Shown here piece by piece: positions 11,008 to 21,475 of a stretch of DNA of 64,000 nt. The notes under the pieces are model-generated. The model ran no database searches. It had not been told where the DNA came from and saw only the letters and a program-made list of their open reading frames with translations. Location of the stretch: positions 2,976,001-3,040,000 of the forward strand of contig NC_087074.1 in assembly GCF_026151205.1 (NCBI RefSeq). The letters are read 5' to 3'. The stretch's first letter is position 1, and each line of letters opens with the position of its first letter. The DNA comes from Bolinopsis microptera (lineage: Eukaryota; Ctenophora; Tentaculata; Lobata; Bolinopsidae). The position numbers were made by a program, and so were the translations under genes.

Positions 11008-12282
11008 TCATCCTCTTCCTCTGTCGGAGTTCCGTCCTCTGCGAGTTCCACCTCCCCGTCCTCTGCGAGTTCCACCTCCCCGTCCTCTGTGGTAGCTATT
11101 TCCACCTCTGTCATTCTGAGATCCTTGTTCAGCATCCATCTGCTCTTCTCCTCCTGCTCTAATCCTGGGTCTAGGGCTCGTGTTACTTTTCACTCTCCTG
11201 GAATTTGGGAGGTCATGACGGGCACGTAAAGCATACTTTATTCTACTAAAATACAACTTTAAACCACTGGTATTTAGATGAAGAGGGTCTTCAGTACCCA
11301 TTGCAAGTCCAGTTTTCAGAGATCCATCATTTGCCATAAAGACTTTGGTATCAATGTAGGTTAATCGAATGTGGGAGTTACACATAGTCTTGATAAAATG
11401 ATTATATAACTTAACTTTTGAGTTAGTCTCACTACCAGGCGTGCAGATAGGAAGGACTCCAGGGAGGAGGACGTGAATCTCGGGGCGTTTCTTCAGCAGA
11501 GCTGCAACGTAGGTGAAGGTGTTCTCCACCAGCTCCTCGGGTTTGCTGCCTTGCTGTCTGAGGTCGTTTGTCCCTACTGCAATCACGACATCTGAAACGT
11601 TCTCGAACTCTTGGGAATCTGGGTTAGTGAGGTTGGAGAGTGTTGGGCAGTGAACACTGGACCCTGGAAGTGCGGGACCGAGTGTTCCTTTGCCGTCCCC
11701 AAACTTGATCTTACCTGAGGAGTTGGAATCACCTAAACGTTTTACGGAAACTCGGTCAGATCCTGTGGGACTCCACTTCCACTCCTCTCGATCCTCTCTA
11801 CCCTCACTCCCAACTGACTCAAGCTCTCTGACTCTCTGTTCAAGGTTCGACTCGCTCTGCTCGATCTGCACTACACGCTCTCTAAGTTGAGTTACAGAAC
11901 TAATATTCGTATTGGAATGCTCTTCAAGAGCTGATAAACGTTTATTAATATCTTGAAGTTGAGGATTAATCTCACTTAGATGTTGATCAAATTTACTGTG
12001 CAAGCTAACAATAAGAGATTTTAAATCCGTAAGTTCGGACGGGTTATCACTTGCTTTATCAACATCAAAACGAATACTGGACTGAAAGTTGTGAGTAACT
12101 GGCATTTTAGCCGGAGGTTCTTTGCCAGATTCACTAGTTATACTATCAGAACTATTTGCACTTGAATTTAGTGCACGTTTAATAGATTCACTTTGAGAGA
12201 AAGCACTGTCAGAAGAAAAGTAAGAATCAATACGAGGAGTATCGTCAGATTTAGAAAATGTGAATATCGATTTTGAACCCAT
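11008..12282 (-). CDS. LINE ORF1: coiled coil, SGNH-esterase motifs, RG-rich tail
   Basis: The protein is 424 residues from the ATG at 12282; the open frame upstream begins with TTG. A serine-rich N-terminus is followed by a heptad-type coiled coil at about 88-157 (DLKSLIVSLHSKFDQHL and onward), which probably drives multimerisation. Residues about 180-355 show the SGNH/GDSL hydrolase blocks in order: GDSN (184-187), VGTND (236-240) and DPLH (332-335, the catalytic Asp-x-x-His). The last 50 or so residues are RG/RGG repeats encoded by 12-24-bp tandem repeats, a likely RNA-binding tail. Esterase-type ORF1 proteins are best known from CR1/L2 LINEs, so the pairing with an L1/Tx1-style ORF2 is notable. 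RNA-chaperone function is inferred from the family and not shown here. Confidence 0.85.
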   Translation of the reverse strand: MGSKSIFTFSKSDDTPRIDSYFSSDSAFSQSESIKRALNSSANSSDSITSESGKEPPAKMPVTHNFQSSIRFDVDKASDNPSELTDLKSLIVSLHSKFDQHLSEINPQLQDINKRLSALEEHSNTNISSVTQLRERVVQIEQSESNLEQRVRELESVGSEGREDREEWKWSPTGSDRVSVKRLGDSNSSGKIKFGDGKGTLGPALPGSSVHCPTLSNLTNPDSQEFENVSDVVIAVGTNDLRQQGSKPEELVENTFTYVAALLKKRPEIHVLLPGVLPICTPGSETNSKVKLYNHFIKTMCNSHIRLTYIDTKVFMANDGSLKTGLAMGTEDPLHLNTSGLKLYFSRIKYALRARHDLPNSRRVKSNTSPRPRIRAGGEEQMDAEQGSQNDRGGNSYHRGRGGGTRRGRGGGTRRGRNSDRGRG

Positions 12283-12577
12283 CAGATAACAGATAAATCT
12301 CAAATGTGACAGTTAAATTGACTAATTAATGGAATGTCAAAACAGGTAACCGTTGATAGATCGTAGATTAATAGCAAGGTTGATAGAAGCACTATTAAGA
12401 ATATACACTAATGTACGGGATGTACGGAATATTCCAGAAAATGTATAGCTATATGGTAAAGGTGGCTTGAGCAGCGCAATTCTATAAGTTAGCTAATCTA
12501 AGAGATAAGAAAAGACCAACATATAGATAATTGTAAATCAGTACTGACATATAGATAATTGTAAATCAGCACTGCAC

Positions 12578-12590
12578 AGCGTTACGATTT
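12578..12590 (-). repeat. LINE target-site duplication, 5'-side copy
   Basis: AGCGTTACGATTT is identical to 5727-5739 and marks the 5' end of the element. It rules out a large 5' truncation only if the leader before ORF1 is complete. Confidence 0.9.
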
Positions 12591-12669
12591 AACACTTATA
12601 AATATAAGTTCATGTTTGTTAGCACTTTGTCAAACACGAGCGAGAATAGAGAAACGAACACGTTTATAT

Positions 12670-13200
12670 CACAGTGCTGGCAAGCACGACCGTTGCATTT
12701 ATTGTGGGTATACTATGTACCCCATTTAGTATTATACCCCCTTTACTATTATACCCCCTTTGGTACACGTTACAAGCCTCTTTCGTGCACGCGAAGCGTG
12801 CACTCCGGCCGGAGGCGGCGGCCGAAGGCCGCCGCCTCCGGCAGGAGTTTTTCAGGCATTAAGACTCATCGGAAGTCGTTCGACAGATTTATTTTTAGTT
12901 CAAAACATTCTAATTTGATGTCAAAGATGACAGGAATAAAAAATAGTTATGTTGAGATTTTTAAGAAATTTGCATAAAATACTCGCCAGCACTGTTATAC
13001 GAAATTCGGTAAAAAACCCAAAATCGCCATATTCAGGTGCCTTAAAAACCATGTTAAAATTGAGTTAGAGATCTGAAATTGTTTAGGACGTCTAGACGTT
13101 GACCAAATCGATTGCAAAAAAAGTTTCAAGTTTCAGGAGCATCGGGAAATGGGTTTTCTAGAACCCCTGTTTTACGACAGATTGTCGTGATACATACATA
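12670..13200. mobile_element. X module, copy 2, with GC-rich hairpins
   Basis: It begins CACAGTGCTGGCAAGC and resembles 1865-2282, with an added GC-rich cassette at 12784-12847. At about 12990 the motif GCCAGCACTGTT is an inverted match to the start, so the first 0.33 kb may be an element of its own. The mirror copy is at 14640-15177. The outer flanks read ATAT on both sides, a possible 4-bp duplication. Confidence 0.75.
12785..12841. repeat. Two perfect GAA-loop DNA hairpins
   Basis: The first hairpin is GTGCACGC-GAA-GCGTGCAC (12785-12803), an 8-bp stem. The second has the 15-bp stem CCGGAGGCGGCGGCC (12809-12823), a GAA loop, and its exact complement (12827-12841). The core GCGAAGC is the known, exceptionally stable DNA mini-hairpin. 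The X module at 1865 lacks this cassette. The mirror copy at about 14992-15052 has one stem mismatch. Confidence 0.9.
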
Positions 13201-13216
13201 CATACATATATATACA

Positions 13217-13573
13217 TTTTACCAAAACCCATAATCATGGGTAGAGTGGAGCGCTGCCAGTGTCTCTCTTTCCCAAACAAAAGGCAATGATATCAATTTG
13301 AATGACCGTTATCAAATGCAAAATGATACCGAGAATGAAATCGGTCGCTCGCTTTTCCCACTCATTCATGGCTTACGAATTGTAATAAGTTTCGATTTAT
13401 AACATGTAATCTATTTCAATTGTAAATGAATGGGAAAAGCGAGCGACCGATTTCATTCTCGGTATCATTTTGCATTTGATAACGGTCATTCAAATTGATA
13501 TCATTGCCTTTTGTTTGGGAAAGAGAGACACTGGCAGCGCTCCACTCTACCCATGATTATGGGTTTTGGTAAA
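13217..13573. mobile_element. Z module, copy 2 (complete foldback)
   Basis: The left arm starts TTACCAAAACCCATAATCAT and the right arm ends in its complement. The arms are about 160 bp and flank a short spacer (AAGTTTCGATTTATAACATG). The core has the family signature GGTCGCTCGCTTTTCCCA and its complement. Here Z lies between X and Y, not in the order seen at 1865-5155. Confidence 0.8.
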
Positions 13574-14630
13574 ATATCATCTCTTTTTTTATTATAATGT
13601 CAGGGTACTTTACAAAGCCGAAATGTAAACTCATAACTTCATTAATATTAATAAGGAGGTTATTTCAACGATTTCGAAATTTTTCCTTTGAAAACATTTC
13701 CTTGTGTTTAGGTAAGCATATCGGTCGATCACTGACTGAATATGCCACTTTATACTCATTGACGTTGGCATTAAATTCATATATAATAACATTGAACTGT
13801 CGTGGCAAAGCAGAATTTGTTCAAAATCACGAATGAGCAAAATTTTAACCTTTCGCACGTGCAAACCTTGAGCGGAAGTTGCGTGCGCATCCAATATTGA
13901 ATCACCGTAAATTTTTGCATGATGGTGTTTTATATATAGTTTGATAAGCATGCAAAGTTTCAAAGTATTTTAAGAAGAACTGTAATCACAACGGTACTCC
14001 AAAGTTGACGGAAATTGGTGAAAACAGCAATTTTCAGTGATTTTAGCAATTTTCTATCAATTTGGGCGTGTCCCCACGTGTGCAACTTTTCGATTTTCAA
14101 CTTTAAAACTAGCCTATGACACAATTTAGAGCTTTAGGAAGCAAAATTGAGCTCCACAACCCAAGGGATGGTGCAACATCAGAGAATACTAGAACGTAAA
14201 ATTAGCGTTTTTATAAAATTATTCTTTAAAAAAGCACTAACTTCAATAGCGAATATCTTTATGAAGGAGCAAGCTAGAAAAACTTTCCGGTAGATTTTCA
14301 GAATGCTTAAACAATTATCTAACTTCAATATGCCCTCAAATTTTGAATAAAATTACTCCTTAATGGCGTAAAATCGATTTGAAAAATGATTACTTTGTGA
14401 AAAATCAAGTTTTAAAAATGGTTAACTTGATGACGTCATCAAGTGGTGATGATGACGTTGAATTACTTTTTAACATAATGTTAACTAAAGTCTAAACAAT
14501 TATCTTCAAGACCTGTGGTCCGAAATGGCTGTATCTTTTATACTTTAGAATCTACGGACACTTAAATACAGGCTATAATTCACTGGCAAAGCGTCTATCC
14601 CTGAATATATATATGTATATAAGTATATAT
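13574..14630. mobile_element. Y module, copy 2
   Basis: This stretch of about 1 kb is homologous to the Y' arm at 3722-4735 (same orientation) and to 25830-26862. It contains GGGCGTGTCCCCACGTGTGC and a TGACGTCATCA core. It is visibly diverged from its mirror at 15190-16210, unlike the near-identical arms at 1865-5155. No coding capacity was found. Confidence 0.75.
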
Positions 14631-14639
14631 ATATGTATG

Positions 14640-15177
14640 TATATATCACGACAATCTGTCGTAAAACAGGGGTTCTAGAAAACCAATTTCCCGATGCTCC
14701 TGAAACTTGAAACTTTTTTTACAGTCGATTAGGTCAACGTCTAGACGCCCTGCAAAGTTTCAGATCTCTAACTCAATTTTAACATGGTTTTTAAGGCACC
14801 TGAATATGGCGATTTCGGGTTTTTTACCGAATTTCGTATAACAGTGCTGGCGAGTATTTTATGCAAATTTTTTAAAAATCTCAACATAACTATTTCTTAT
14901 TTCTGACATCTTTGACATCAAATTAGAATATTTTGAACTAAAAATAAATCTGCTGAACGACTTCCGATGAGTCTTAATGCCTGAAAAACTCCTGCCGGAG
15001 GCGTCGGCCTTCGGCCGCCGCCTCCGGCCGGAGTGCACGCTTCGCGTGCACGAAAGAGGCTTCCGACGTGTACCAAAGGGGGTGTAAAGGGGGTATAATA
15101 GTAAAGGGGATAGAATAGTAAAGGGGGTACATAGTATACCCCCAATAAAGACACCGCTCGTGCTTGCCAGCACTGTG
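14640..15177. mobile_element. X' module, mirror of 12670-13200
   Basis: This is the reverse complement of the X module at 12670, ending GCTTGCCAGCACTGTG. It includes the hairpin cassette at about 14992-15052, with one mismatch in the long stem. AT-rich TATATATGTA runs lie at the inner junction (14600-14645), as at the other X-Y junctions. Confidence 0.75.
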
Positions 15178-15189
15178 ATATACATATAT

Positions 15190-16210
15190 TCAGGGATAGA
15201 CGCTTTGCCAGTCAATTATAGGCTACATTCAGGTGTCTGTAGATTTGTACCTATAAAAGATACAGCCATTTCCGACCACAGGTATTGCAAATAATTGTAT
15301 ACACTTTAGTTTACATTGTATAAAAAAATTATTTGACGTCACAAACACCCCTTGATGACGTCATCAAGTTAACCGTTTTAAAAACTTGATTTTTGACAAA
15401 GTAATAACTTTTAAAATTAATTTTAAACCATTAAGATGTAATTTTATTCAAAATCTGAGGAAATTTTTATCTTAGATAATTGTTCAAGCATTCTGAAAAT
15501 CTACCGGAAAGTTTTTCTAGCTTGCTCCTTCATAAAGATATTCGTTATTGAAGTTTGTGCTTTTTTGAAGAATTATTTTATAAAAACGTCAATTTTGCGA
15601 TTTAGTATTCTCTGGTGTTGGGCCATGCCTTGGATTGTGGAGCTCATTTCTGCTTCTTATAGGTATAAATTGTGCATTAGGCTAGTTTTAAAGTTGAAAA
15701 TCGAAAAGTTGCACACGTGGGGACACGCCCAAATTGAAAGAAAATTGCTAAAATCACTGAAAATTGCTGTTTTCGTCATTTTCTGTCAACTTTAGAGTGC
15801 CCTTGTGATTACAGTTCTTCTTGAAATACTTTGAAACTTTGCATGCTTATCAAGCTATATATAAAACAATTACATGCAAAAATTTACGGCGATTCAATAT
15901 TGGATGCGCACGCAACGTCCGCTCAAAGTTTGCACGTGCGAAAGGTGAGAATTTTGCTCATTCGTGATTTCCAACAAATTCTGCTTTGCCACGACAGTTT
16001 AATGTCATTATATATGAATTTAATGCCAACTTGAATAAGTATTAAGTGGCATATTCAGTCAGTGATCGACTGATATGCTTACCTAAACACAAGGAAATGT
16101 TTTTAAAGGACAAATTTCGAAATCGTTGAAACTTCCTCCTTATTAATGAAGATATCAGTTTATATTTCGATTTTATAAAGTACCCTGACATTATAATCAA
16201 AAAGAGATGA
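15190..16210. mobile_element. Y' module, copy 2
   Basis: This is the inverted partner of 13574-14630, lying outside X' and followed by a Z module. It is also the reverse complement of 25830-26862. Short open frames (for example about 15565-16034) are not supported as genes, because they recur as mirror images in other copies. Confidence 0.75.
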
Positions 16211-16216
16211 TATTTG

Positions 16217-16727
16217 ACCAAAACCCATAATCATGGGTAGAGAGGACCGCTGCCAGTGTCTCTCTTTCCCAAACAAAAGGAAATGATATTAATTTGATTG
16301 ACCGTTCTCAAATGCAAAATGATACCGAGAATGAAATCGGTCGCTCGCTTTTCCCATTCATTTACAATTGTAATAGATTAAGAAGAACTACCCAAAGGCA
16401 GCTGTACTCGGCAATGAAGATTCAATAAACTCCAGCTTGTTCAATAAGTAATAACTACCACCCTTGTCCCTTACCCCGAAATACTAGGTATCGACCCGAA
16501 CGCAACCCAAAAAGATTTTTACAGCATCTGATTGATGAAATCAATCGAAACTTATTTATACAATTCGTAAGCCGTGAATGAATGGGAAAAGCGAGCGACC
16601 GATTTCATTCTCGGTATCATTTTGCATTTGAGAACGGTCAATCAAATTAATATCATTTCCTTTTGTTTGGGAAAGAGAGACACTGGCAGCGGTCCTCTCT
16701 ACCCATGATTATGGGTTTTGGTCAAAT
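16217..16727. mobile_element. Z module, copy 3, with 170-bp core
   Basis: This is a full foldback: the ends are TTTGACCAAAACCCATAATC and its complement, with arms of about 155 bp. The spacer of about 170 bp (GAAGAACTACCCAAAGGCAG onward) recurs inverted in the Z at 25352-25829. The spacer is lost or replaced in the Z copies at 3.5 kb and 13.4 kb. Confidence 0.8.
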
Positions 16728-17172
16728 AATTAATTAAATAGAAGTATCATTTTCCGTTCAGATTGAATGTACGGTACTACCAAGTTCAAAATTGGCATAT
16801 AACTTACTTACTGACTAGGATTTTTTGGGTAAAATAGTGTAATTTGGAACCACATCTATTTTTGAGTAAATTTTTTTTCTATTCGAAACACAATTCTGAT
16901 AATACGATAGCTTTCTTACATCAACTTAAACCTACTAGTATCCTAATAGTAATACCGTGTAAAAATGTAACAAGATGAAGTAATATATATAGCATATATG
17001 ATACATATGGGTCTGGGAAAACTAAAAACATTCGAGACACTTAAGTAGGCCAAATCTACCAGTCGAGTTTTTATTGAAACTAACTTAATTAAAAGCTCTT
17101 TCAGAAATTCAACCGTGAATTAATTTACAAAAAGCTATTTACAAAAAGCTATTTACAAATATATAGTGCCTA
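16728..17172. other. 3' flank of the receptor gene
   Basis: AT-rich sequence with no frame. It contains a candidate AATAAA polyadenylation signal on the minus strand (17070-17075) about 100 bp past the older in-frame stop at 17173-17175, and a short tandem CAAAAAGCTATTTA repeat at about 17126-17155. Confidence 0.55.
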
Positions 17173-17355
17173 TTATGTAGAATCCGTTATCTCAGTTGGT
17201 GCAGGATCATTTGCGGGGCCAATGTTTCTCATTCCAATTATTTCTTCCGCTGCATGCTCTGCCGTTATTACTAAATAAGTTGGTGCAGGATCATTTGCGG
17301 GGCCAATGTTTCTCATTCCATTTATTTCTTCCGCTGCATGCTCTGCCGTTTTTAC
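17173..17355 (-). pseudogene. Severed C-terminal tail repeats of the receptor
   Basis: The reading frame of the receptor continues without another stop for two more 28-residue repeat units past the TAA at 17356-17358. It then ends in TEITDST and a TAA at 17173-17175. The comparable position in other units reads TTA (Leu), so a single T-to-A change explains the present stop. This stretch is therefore former coding sequence that is now 3' UTR. Confidence 0.8.
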
Positions 17356-17905
17356 TTAATCAGTTGGTGCAGGATCATTTGCGGGGCCAATGATTTCCAT
17401 TTCAACTATTTCTTCCGCTGCATGCTCTGCTGTTATTACTAAATCAGTTGGTGCAGGATCATTTGCGGGGCCAATGTTTCTCATTTCAACTATTTCTTCC
17501 GCTGCATGCTCTGCCGTTTTTACTAAATCAGTTGGTGCAGGATCATTTGCGGGGCCAATGTTTCTCATTCCAACTATTTCTTCCACTGCATGCTCTGCCG
17601 TTTTTACTAAATCAGTTGGTGCAGGATCATTTGCGGGGCCAATGTTTCTCATTCCAACTATTTCTTCCGCTGCATGCTCTGCTGTTATTACTAAATCAGT
17701 TGGTGCAGGATCATTTGCGGGGCCAATGATTTTCATTTCAACTATTTCTTCCGCTGCATGCTGTGCCGTTATTACTAAATCAGTTGTTGCAGGATCATTT
17801 GCGGGGCCAATGTTTCTCATTTCAACTATTTCTTCCACTGCATGCTCTGCCGTTATTACTAAATCAGTTGTTACAGGATCTGGATCATTTGCGGGGCAAG
17901 TTACA
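17190..17905 (-). repeat. 84-bp coding minisatellite, about 8 units
   Basis: The period is 84 bp (28 codons), for example GCAGGATCATTTGCGGGGCC at 17201, 17285, 17369 and 17453. On the minus strand each unit encodes GPANDPAPTDLVITAEHAAE plus about eight residues. Units differ by a few substitutions (E/Q, I/K, A/V, M-K/R). The array covers the cytoplasmic tail of the receptor and crosses its stop codon. Confidence 0.93.
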
Positions 17906-20900
17906 TTTCCTATGCAGAAGTGCACAAGATTATTTCTCCCACGCCTACAGAGGTTCCAAACTATTGATGTTCCAGAAACAAACAAGGATTTAAATGTTTG
18001 GAGTTTAAAGTATTTGGCGATGGTATCATCATAAAGGAGAGGGTTAATCATTGAGTTTATTGGTAAAATACCAATGGAGAACATTGAGTATAAAAATGTT
18101 GCATCCAGCACTTCACACGAATGTAGGACACAGATTACTATGAATGGTACCCAGCAGATAAAATCCGTACAGATGATAATTGCTATCTTTCTATTAGTTC
18201 TCCTCCTCCTTTTGGATGCTGCATCATTTTTTTGGACGTTAACAGCATGGGATGAACGTGTTGTTATGACTCCTATACAGATGTAGCAGACTGCTATCAT
18301 TAAGAAGCACAGCAGGTCTATCCCTAGAATTGTCCAGACAAAATGTCTCTGAGGGTCCGTGTTTTTGACGAAGAATTTGAAGAGACACACTCCATCGTTT
18401 CCATAAAAAGTGACTTTCCTTCTGGTTTCAGTGATATTTGTGTAGTTATAGTCATGTGAAAACATGCCATCCACCATTTTGTTGATCATATGCCAAGACA
18501 GTGTCTGGTTTTTCATTCTCCCATAGAAGCCTTGTAAGCCCGCAAAGTGAGTCTCCTTGTTGACTCGTCCTATGAATATCCTCATCTCAGCGTCGTACGT
18601 CAACCCATTGACGAAGTAGTCCTCAAATCTATTAATCAGTGGAAATACCGATATGAAAATAGCTACTGAGCAAAGAAGGACCCCTGTCAAGAACATCTTA
18701 AGTTTTATTTTGGAGGTAACATCACCTTGGGGCTTCATGACAGAGTAAACTCCTTTAACTCGAGTCATGCTCAGCCCCGTCATGGCAAATAAGGAGATTT
18801 GTGATCCCATGGAGCTTATCACCCCTAGTACCTGGCAAAATGTACTAGTGAGCCAAATGTTCTGCTGGGAGCAGTAGTTGTCTTTGTGGATTATAGTGTC
18901 AAACGTAGCGATGAAGAGTAGATATATGCCTACTAGAAAGTCCGCACATGATATCATTACGATTAGACATTTGTTCACAAATACCATTGATTTATTACAA
19001 GTTTTGAAAAATACAATGCTCTTTACGATGACCCAAACATTTGCAGAAACGGCTATCACCCCCATAGTCCACGACAACACAGCCAGCATCCAGTTCTTAA
19101 GGATTTTAACCGAGCAATCTTCATTACACTCATCTGATAGATCAGAACAGTTAATAGTGCCATCGCATTTGTTTGTCATTGGAATGTAGAAGCCTGTGTC
19201 AGTGCACTGGAAATGGTTTGTACACATGATTTCGTCAGAATCGTCACCACAGTCGTCCACTAGGTCGCACACTTGTTTAAATTCCAAACATTTGTAATTG
19301 TTCTTACAAGCAAAGTAATCCATTACATAAGCAGCTCGACGTTTCCTTAGAAAGGTTAAGTGTTTGTTGTTTGCGATGGTAAAGACCTTGGAATTTAATT
19401 GTTCGGAACACTGTTCCGGACTCCCGAAGCTCTGTATGGGACATGAAGAGTTAATACATTTTTTACTACAACTTGTCAGAACGTAATTCTCCCCAAATAG
19501 GCTGTCACACTCTCGGGCTTTTGATGGAATGTGGATATGAATGGCAGTCTGGCCAAAGACGTCAAGAGTTTTATTAGCATAAAAATAATCGCTTACACAT
19601 TTGTCTTTGAGGTATTCCATGTTGCTAATTCCTCGAACACAGTATGAAAGATGTCTATTCAGTCCGTCCGGAGAAGTCAGTGAAATTAAAGAGGGTATTT
19701 CAATTGACAAACGAGCAAGTTTGCAGACTTGTAGTTCATTGCCACATGTCTCTATACCATCACACAGCTGTGCGAATTCGATGAAGTCCGTACGTCCGGA
19801 TGAACAGAGGTATACATTTTCACAGGATGTAGTGTCTCTAACATATCGAAATGTTTGTCCTTGTCCACAACTTGGCCAATCTTTTTCTTCATCCTTTCCA
19901 TCTGTGCAATCTATTTCGCCGTCTTTTAACCAAGCTAACCGGATCGGAATATTTCCCGCTGTTTTTAGAAGTCTACGTGTGCACGTTTCCACAGTGAGAC
20001 TAGAATTGCTGCAACGAAAGGTCGTTTCATCGCTTTTGTCTGTGCAATCTTCATTAAAGTCACACAGGCTGTGTTTATGCACGAAACACGCTGAAGAGGT
20101 TTGGACGCAATGCGTATCAATATGGTCATCGCACAAAGGGTCCCCTATGCATATTTTCTGTGTGGATATGCTCGAATTATGCCCTTCGATCTCACAGAAA
20201 AGTCCGACTTTTAAAGGATCTGAGCAGTTTGTCTGGTCTAAGAAGTTGTAACAGTAAGACTCAAAGTGCATCATAGTTGCACATCTGAAGTGATCTGGAA
20301 GTAGGACCTTGTTGAGTATATTGCCCAATGCTGAAGACGGTATGCAAGAAGATTGCGTATCATTAGAGACTACACAGTTGCTATCATACTTACTTGGACA
20401 ATTCTTGATGGCGTTGCAGGTAAGTATTGGTCTTAAATAGTCACTCCTCGTATTATTTGAGAGCTGTACATGACAGTAGGTTCCGTATTGATATCCGTTA
20501 CACTTAGCCTCATCCTCACAGCTATGCATGTCACATCTATCATTGCACAAGTCAAACGCATAGGTCTGTTTTCCGCTTGGGAGATACACCATTTCACTCC
20601 CTTCTTTTTCACACCCAATTTCTTCAGCAATGTTAGTGTTGAAACAGTCCTTGATGTCCTCACAAACGTACCCGGATTGGTATATGTTGTCTATGTGAGT
20701 CTCCTCGTGACCGATAAATGAGGGTACAATCTCAGAGCAAATAAAGACCCCGCAAACTGTTTTCTCATCTCCCTTCATAACCTCAGCGATCACATCCAAT
20801 TTGCAGGCTTGGTAAAAGTAGGGGTCGTTTGAGCATGTGCCGTTGTACTCATTGACAGGAAAGAGTTCGTTTAGCGTGTATGGAGCCAAATCATAAACAT

Positions 20901-21023
20901 CGTCAGAATGCGTGCATTTGTAGACAAGTTCTAGATTTACACATTTCACGTTTCTTAGAAACCCGTCCACTTCGACTATCTGCCAAGAGTCGTCTTCGTT
21001 GGAATTTGGAAGTGATTGACACA
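17356..21023 (-). CDS. LDLa-rich 7TM receptor (large 3' exon)
   Basis: About 1222 codons, counted from a GTG that is not a likely start. TTTCAG directly precedes 21023 on the minus strand, so this is probably an exon entered in phase 1, and the signal peptide lies upstream. The ectodomain (about 1-640) is Cys-rich with LDLa-type modules near 313-338, 360-386, 407-434, 573-601 and 607-633; the last three show CD..DCGD/CDG. A dibasic RKRR (560-563) could be a proprotein-convertase site. Seven hydrophobic segments follow (about 643-998), with SCADFLVGIYLL in TM2, CWVP in TM6 and NPLLY in TM7. The DRY position reads TRV. The second extracellular loop is unusually long (about 95 residues, N-glycosylation sites). 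TM2 and TM7 resemble leucine-rich-repeat/relaxin-type receptors (LGR, snail GRL101), but I see no leucine-rich repeats. The ligand is unknown. The tail is the 28-residue repeat. Confidence 0.85.
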
Positions 21024-21348
21024 CTGAAATGTTTAATGATAGTGTTGGGCAATTCCACGTTAAGGTCGCGTTTATTGTAAAGGCAAATGTTTAAGACAGT
21101 AAGTTCTCTATACTTTTACTAGGGAACCAAAGTTGTTTGTTTGATATTGCATAATGTGCGATTTTGCTTATTCAAAGAAACAAGGCTCAAAACTTAACAA
21201 AACTATCTAGATTTTTAGATGGCCATAGATTGGGTATGCGATAATTTCTATTCACAAAATATCATATAATGAAGCATGGGTACAAAAATTAGACCTCTGC
21301 AAAGTTTCAAAACTGTTGCTCAAATACTTTTTCGGGAAAACCTCCGTA

Positions 21349-21475
21349 AAGATGGTGTTGCGTTGTATTAAAAAGCATTGTATAACTATTATAACCTATC
21401 TCTTCTGAAGGCAAAAGAGTACCACTACCAATACCATACAATTTATCAGGATTATATATTTTACAATAAACATTT
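21349..21475 (-). CDS. Possible upstream exon of the receptor
   Basis: A minus-strand open stretch encodes LGPYFQNVYCKIYNPDKLYG and onward to NTTQHHLYG. It could end at GGAG|GTTTTC (about 21349) in phase 1, which matches the phase of the acceptor at 21024. The intron would be about 325 bp. The donor is weak and the upstream acceptor (CAAG before TTGGGA) is unsupported, so this is only a suggestion. Confidence 0.25.

Larger units (their letters stand above)
5740..12577 (-). mobile_element. Full-length L1/Tx1-like LINE retrotransposon
   Basis: The element of about 6.84 kb is in minus orientation and bounded by a perfect 13-bp duplication. From its 5' end it has a leader (12577-12283), ORF1 (12282-11008), an inter-ORF spacer of about 0.9 kb, ORF2 (10089-6307) and a 3' UTR of about 0.5 kb ending in an A-rich tail with interspersed T (5740-5803). 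The leader contains two tandem copies of ACATATAGATAATTGTAAAT (about 12518-12570), possibly promoter repeats. Both ORFs are uninterrupted. Intact frames, an intact tail and a perfect duplication point to a young, perhaps still competent copy. The clade call rests on the endonuclease and reverse-transcriptase motif style, not on a phylogeny. Confidence 0.92.

Noticed and set aside
12670-12720. Complete V(D)J-type signal
   Set aside because: The heptamer is present, but there is no nonamer ACAAAAACC-like block at 12 or 23 bases.
12809-12841. GC-rich hairpin as a transcription terminator
   Set aside because: It looks like a bacterial terminator, but it lies in an animal mobile module in both orientations and no gene ends there.
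17390-18034. 214-codon plus-strand frame over the receptor tail
   Set aside because: It is the antisense of the 84-bp coding repeat; stop-free mirror frames are expected from the repeat and do not resemble any protein.
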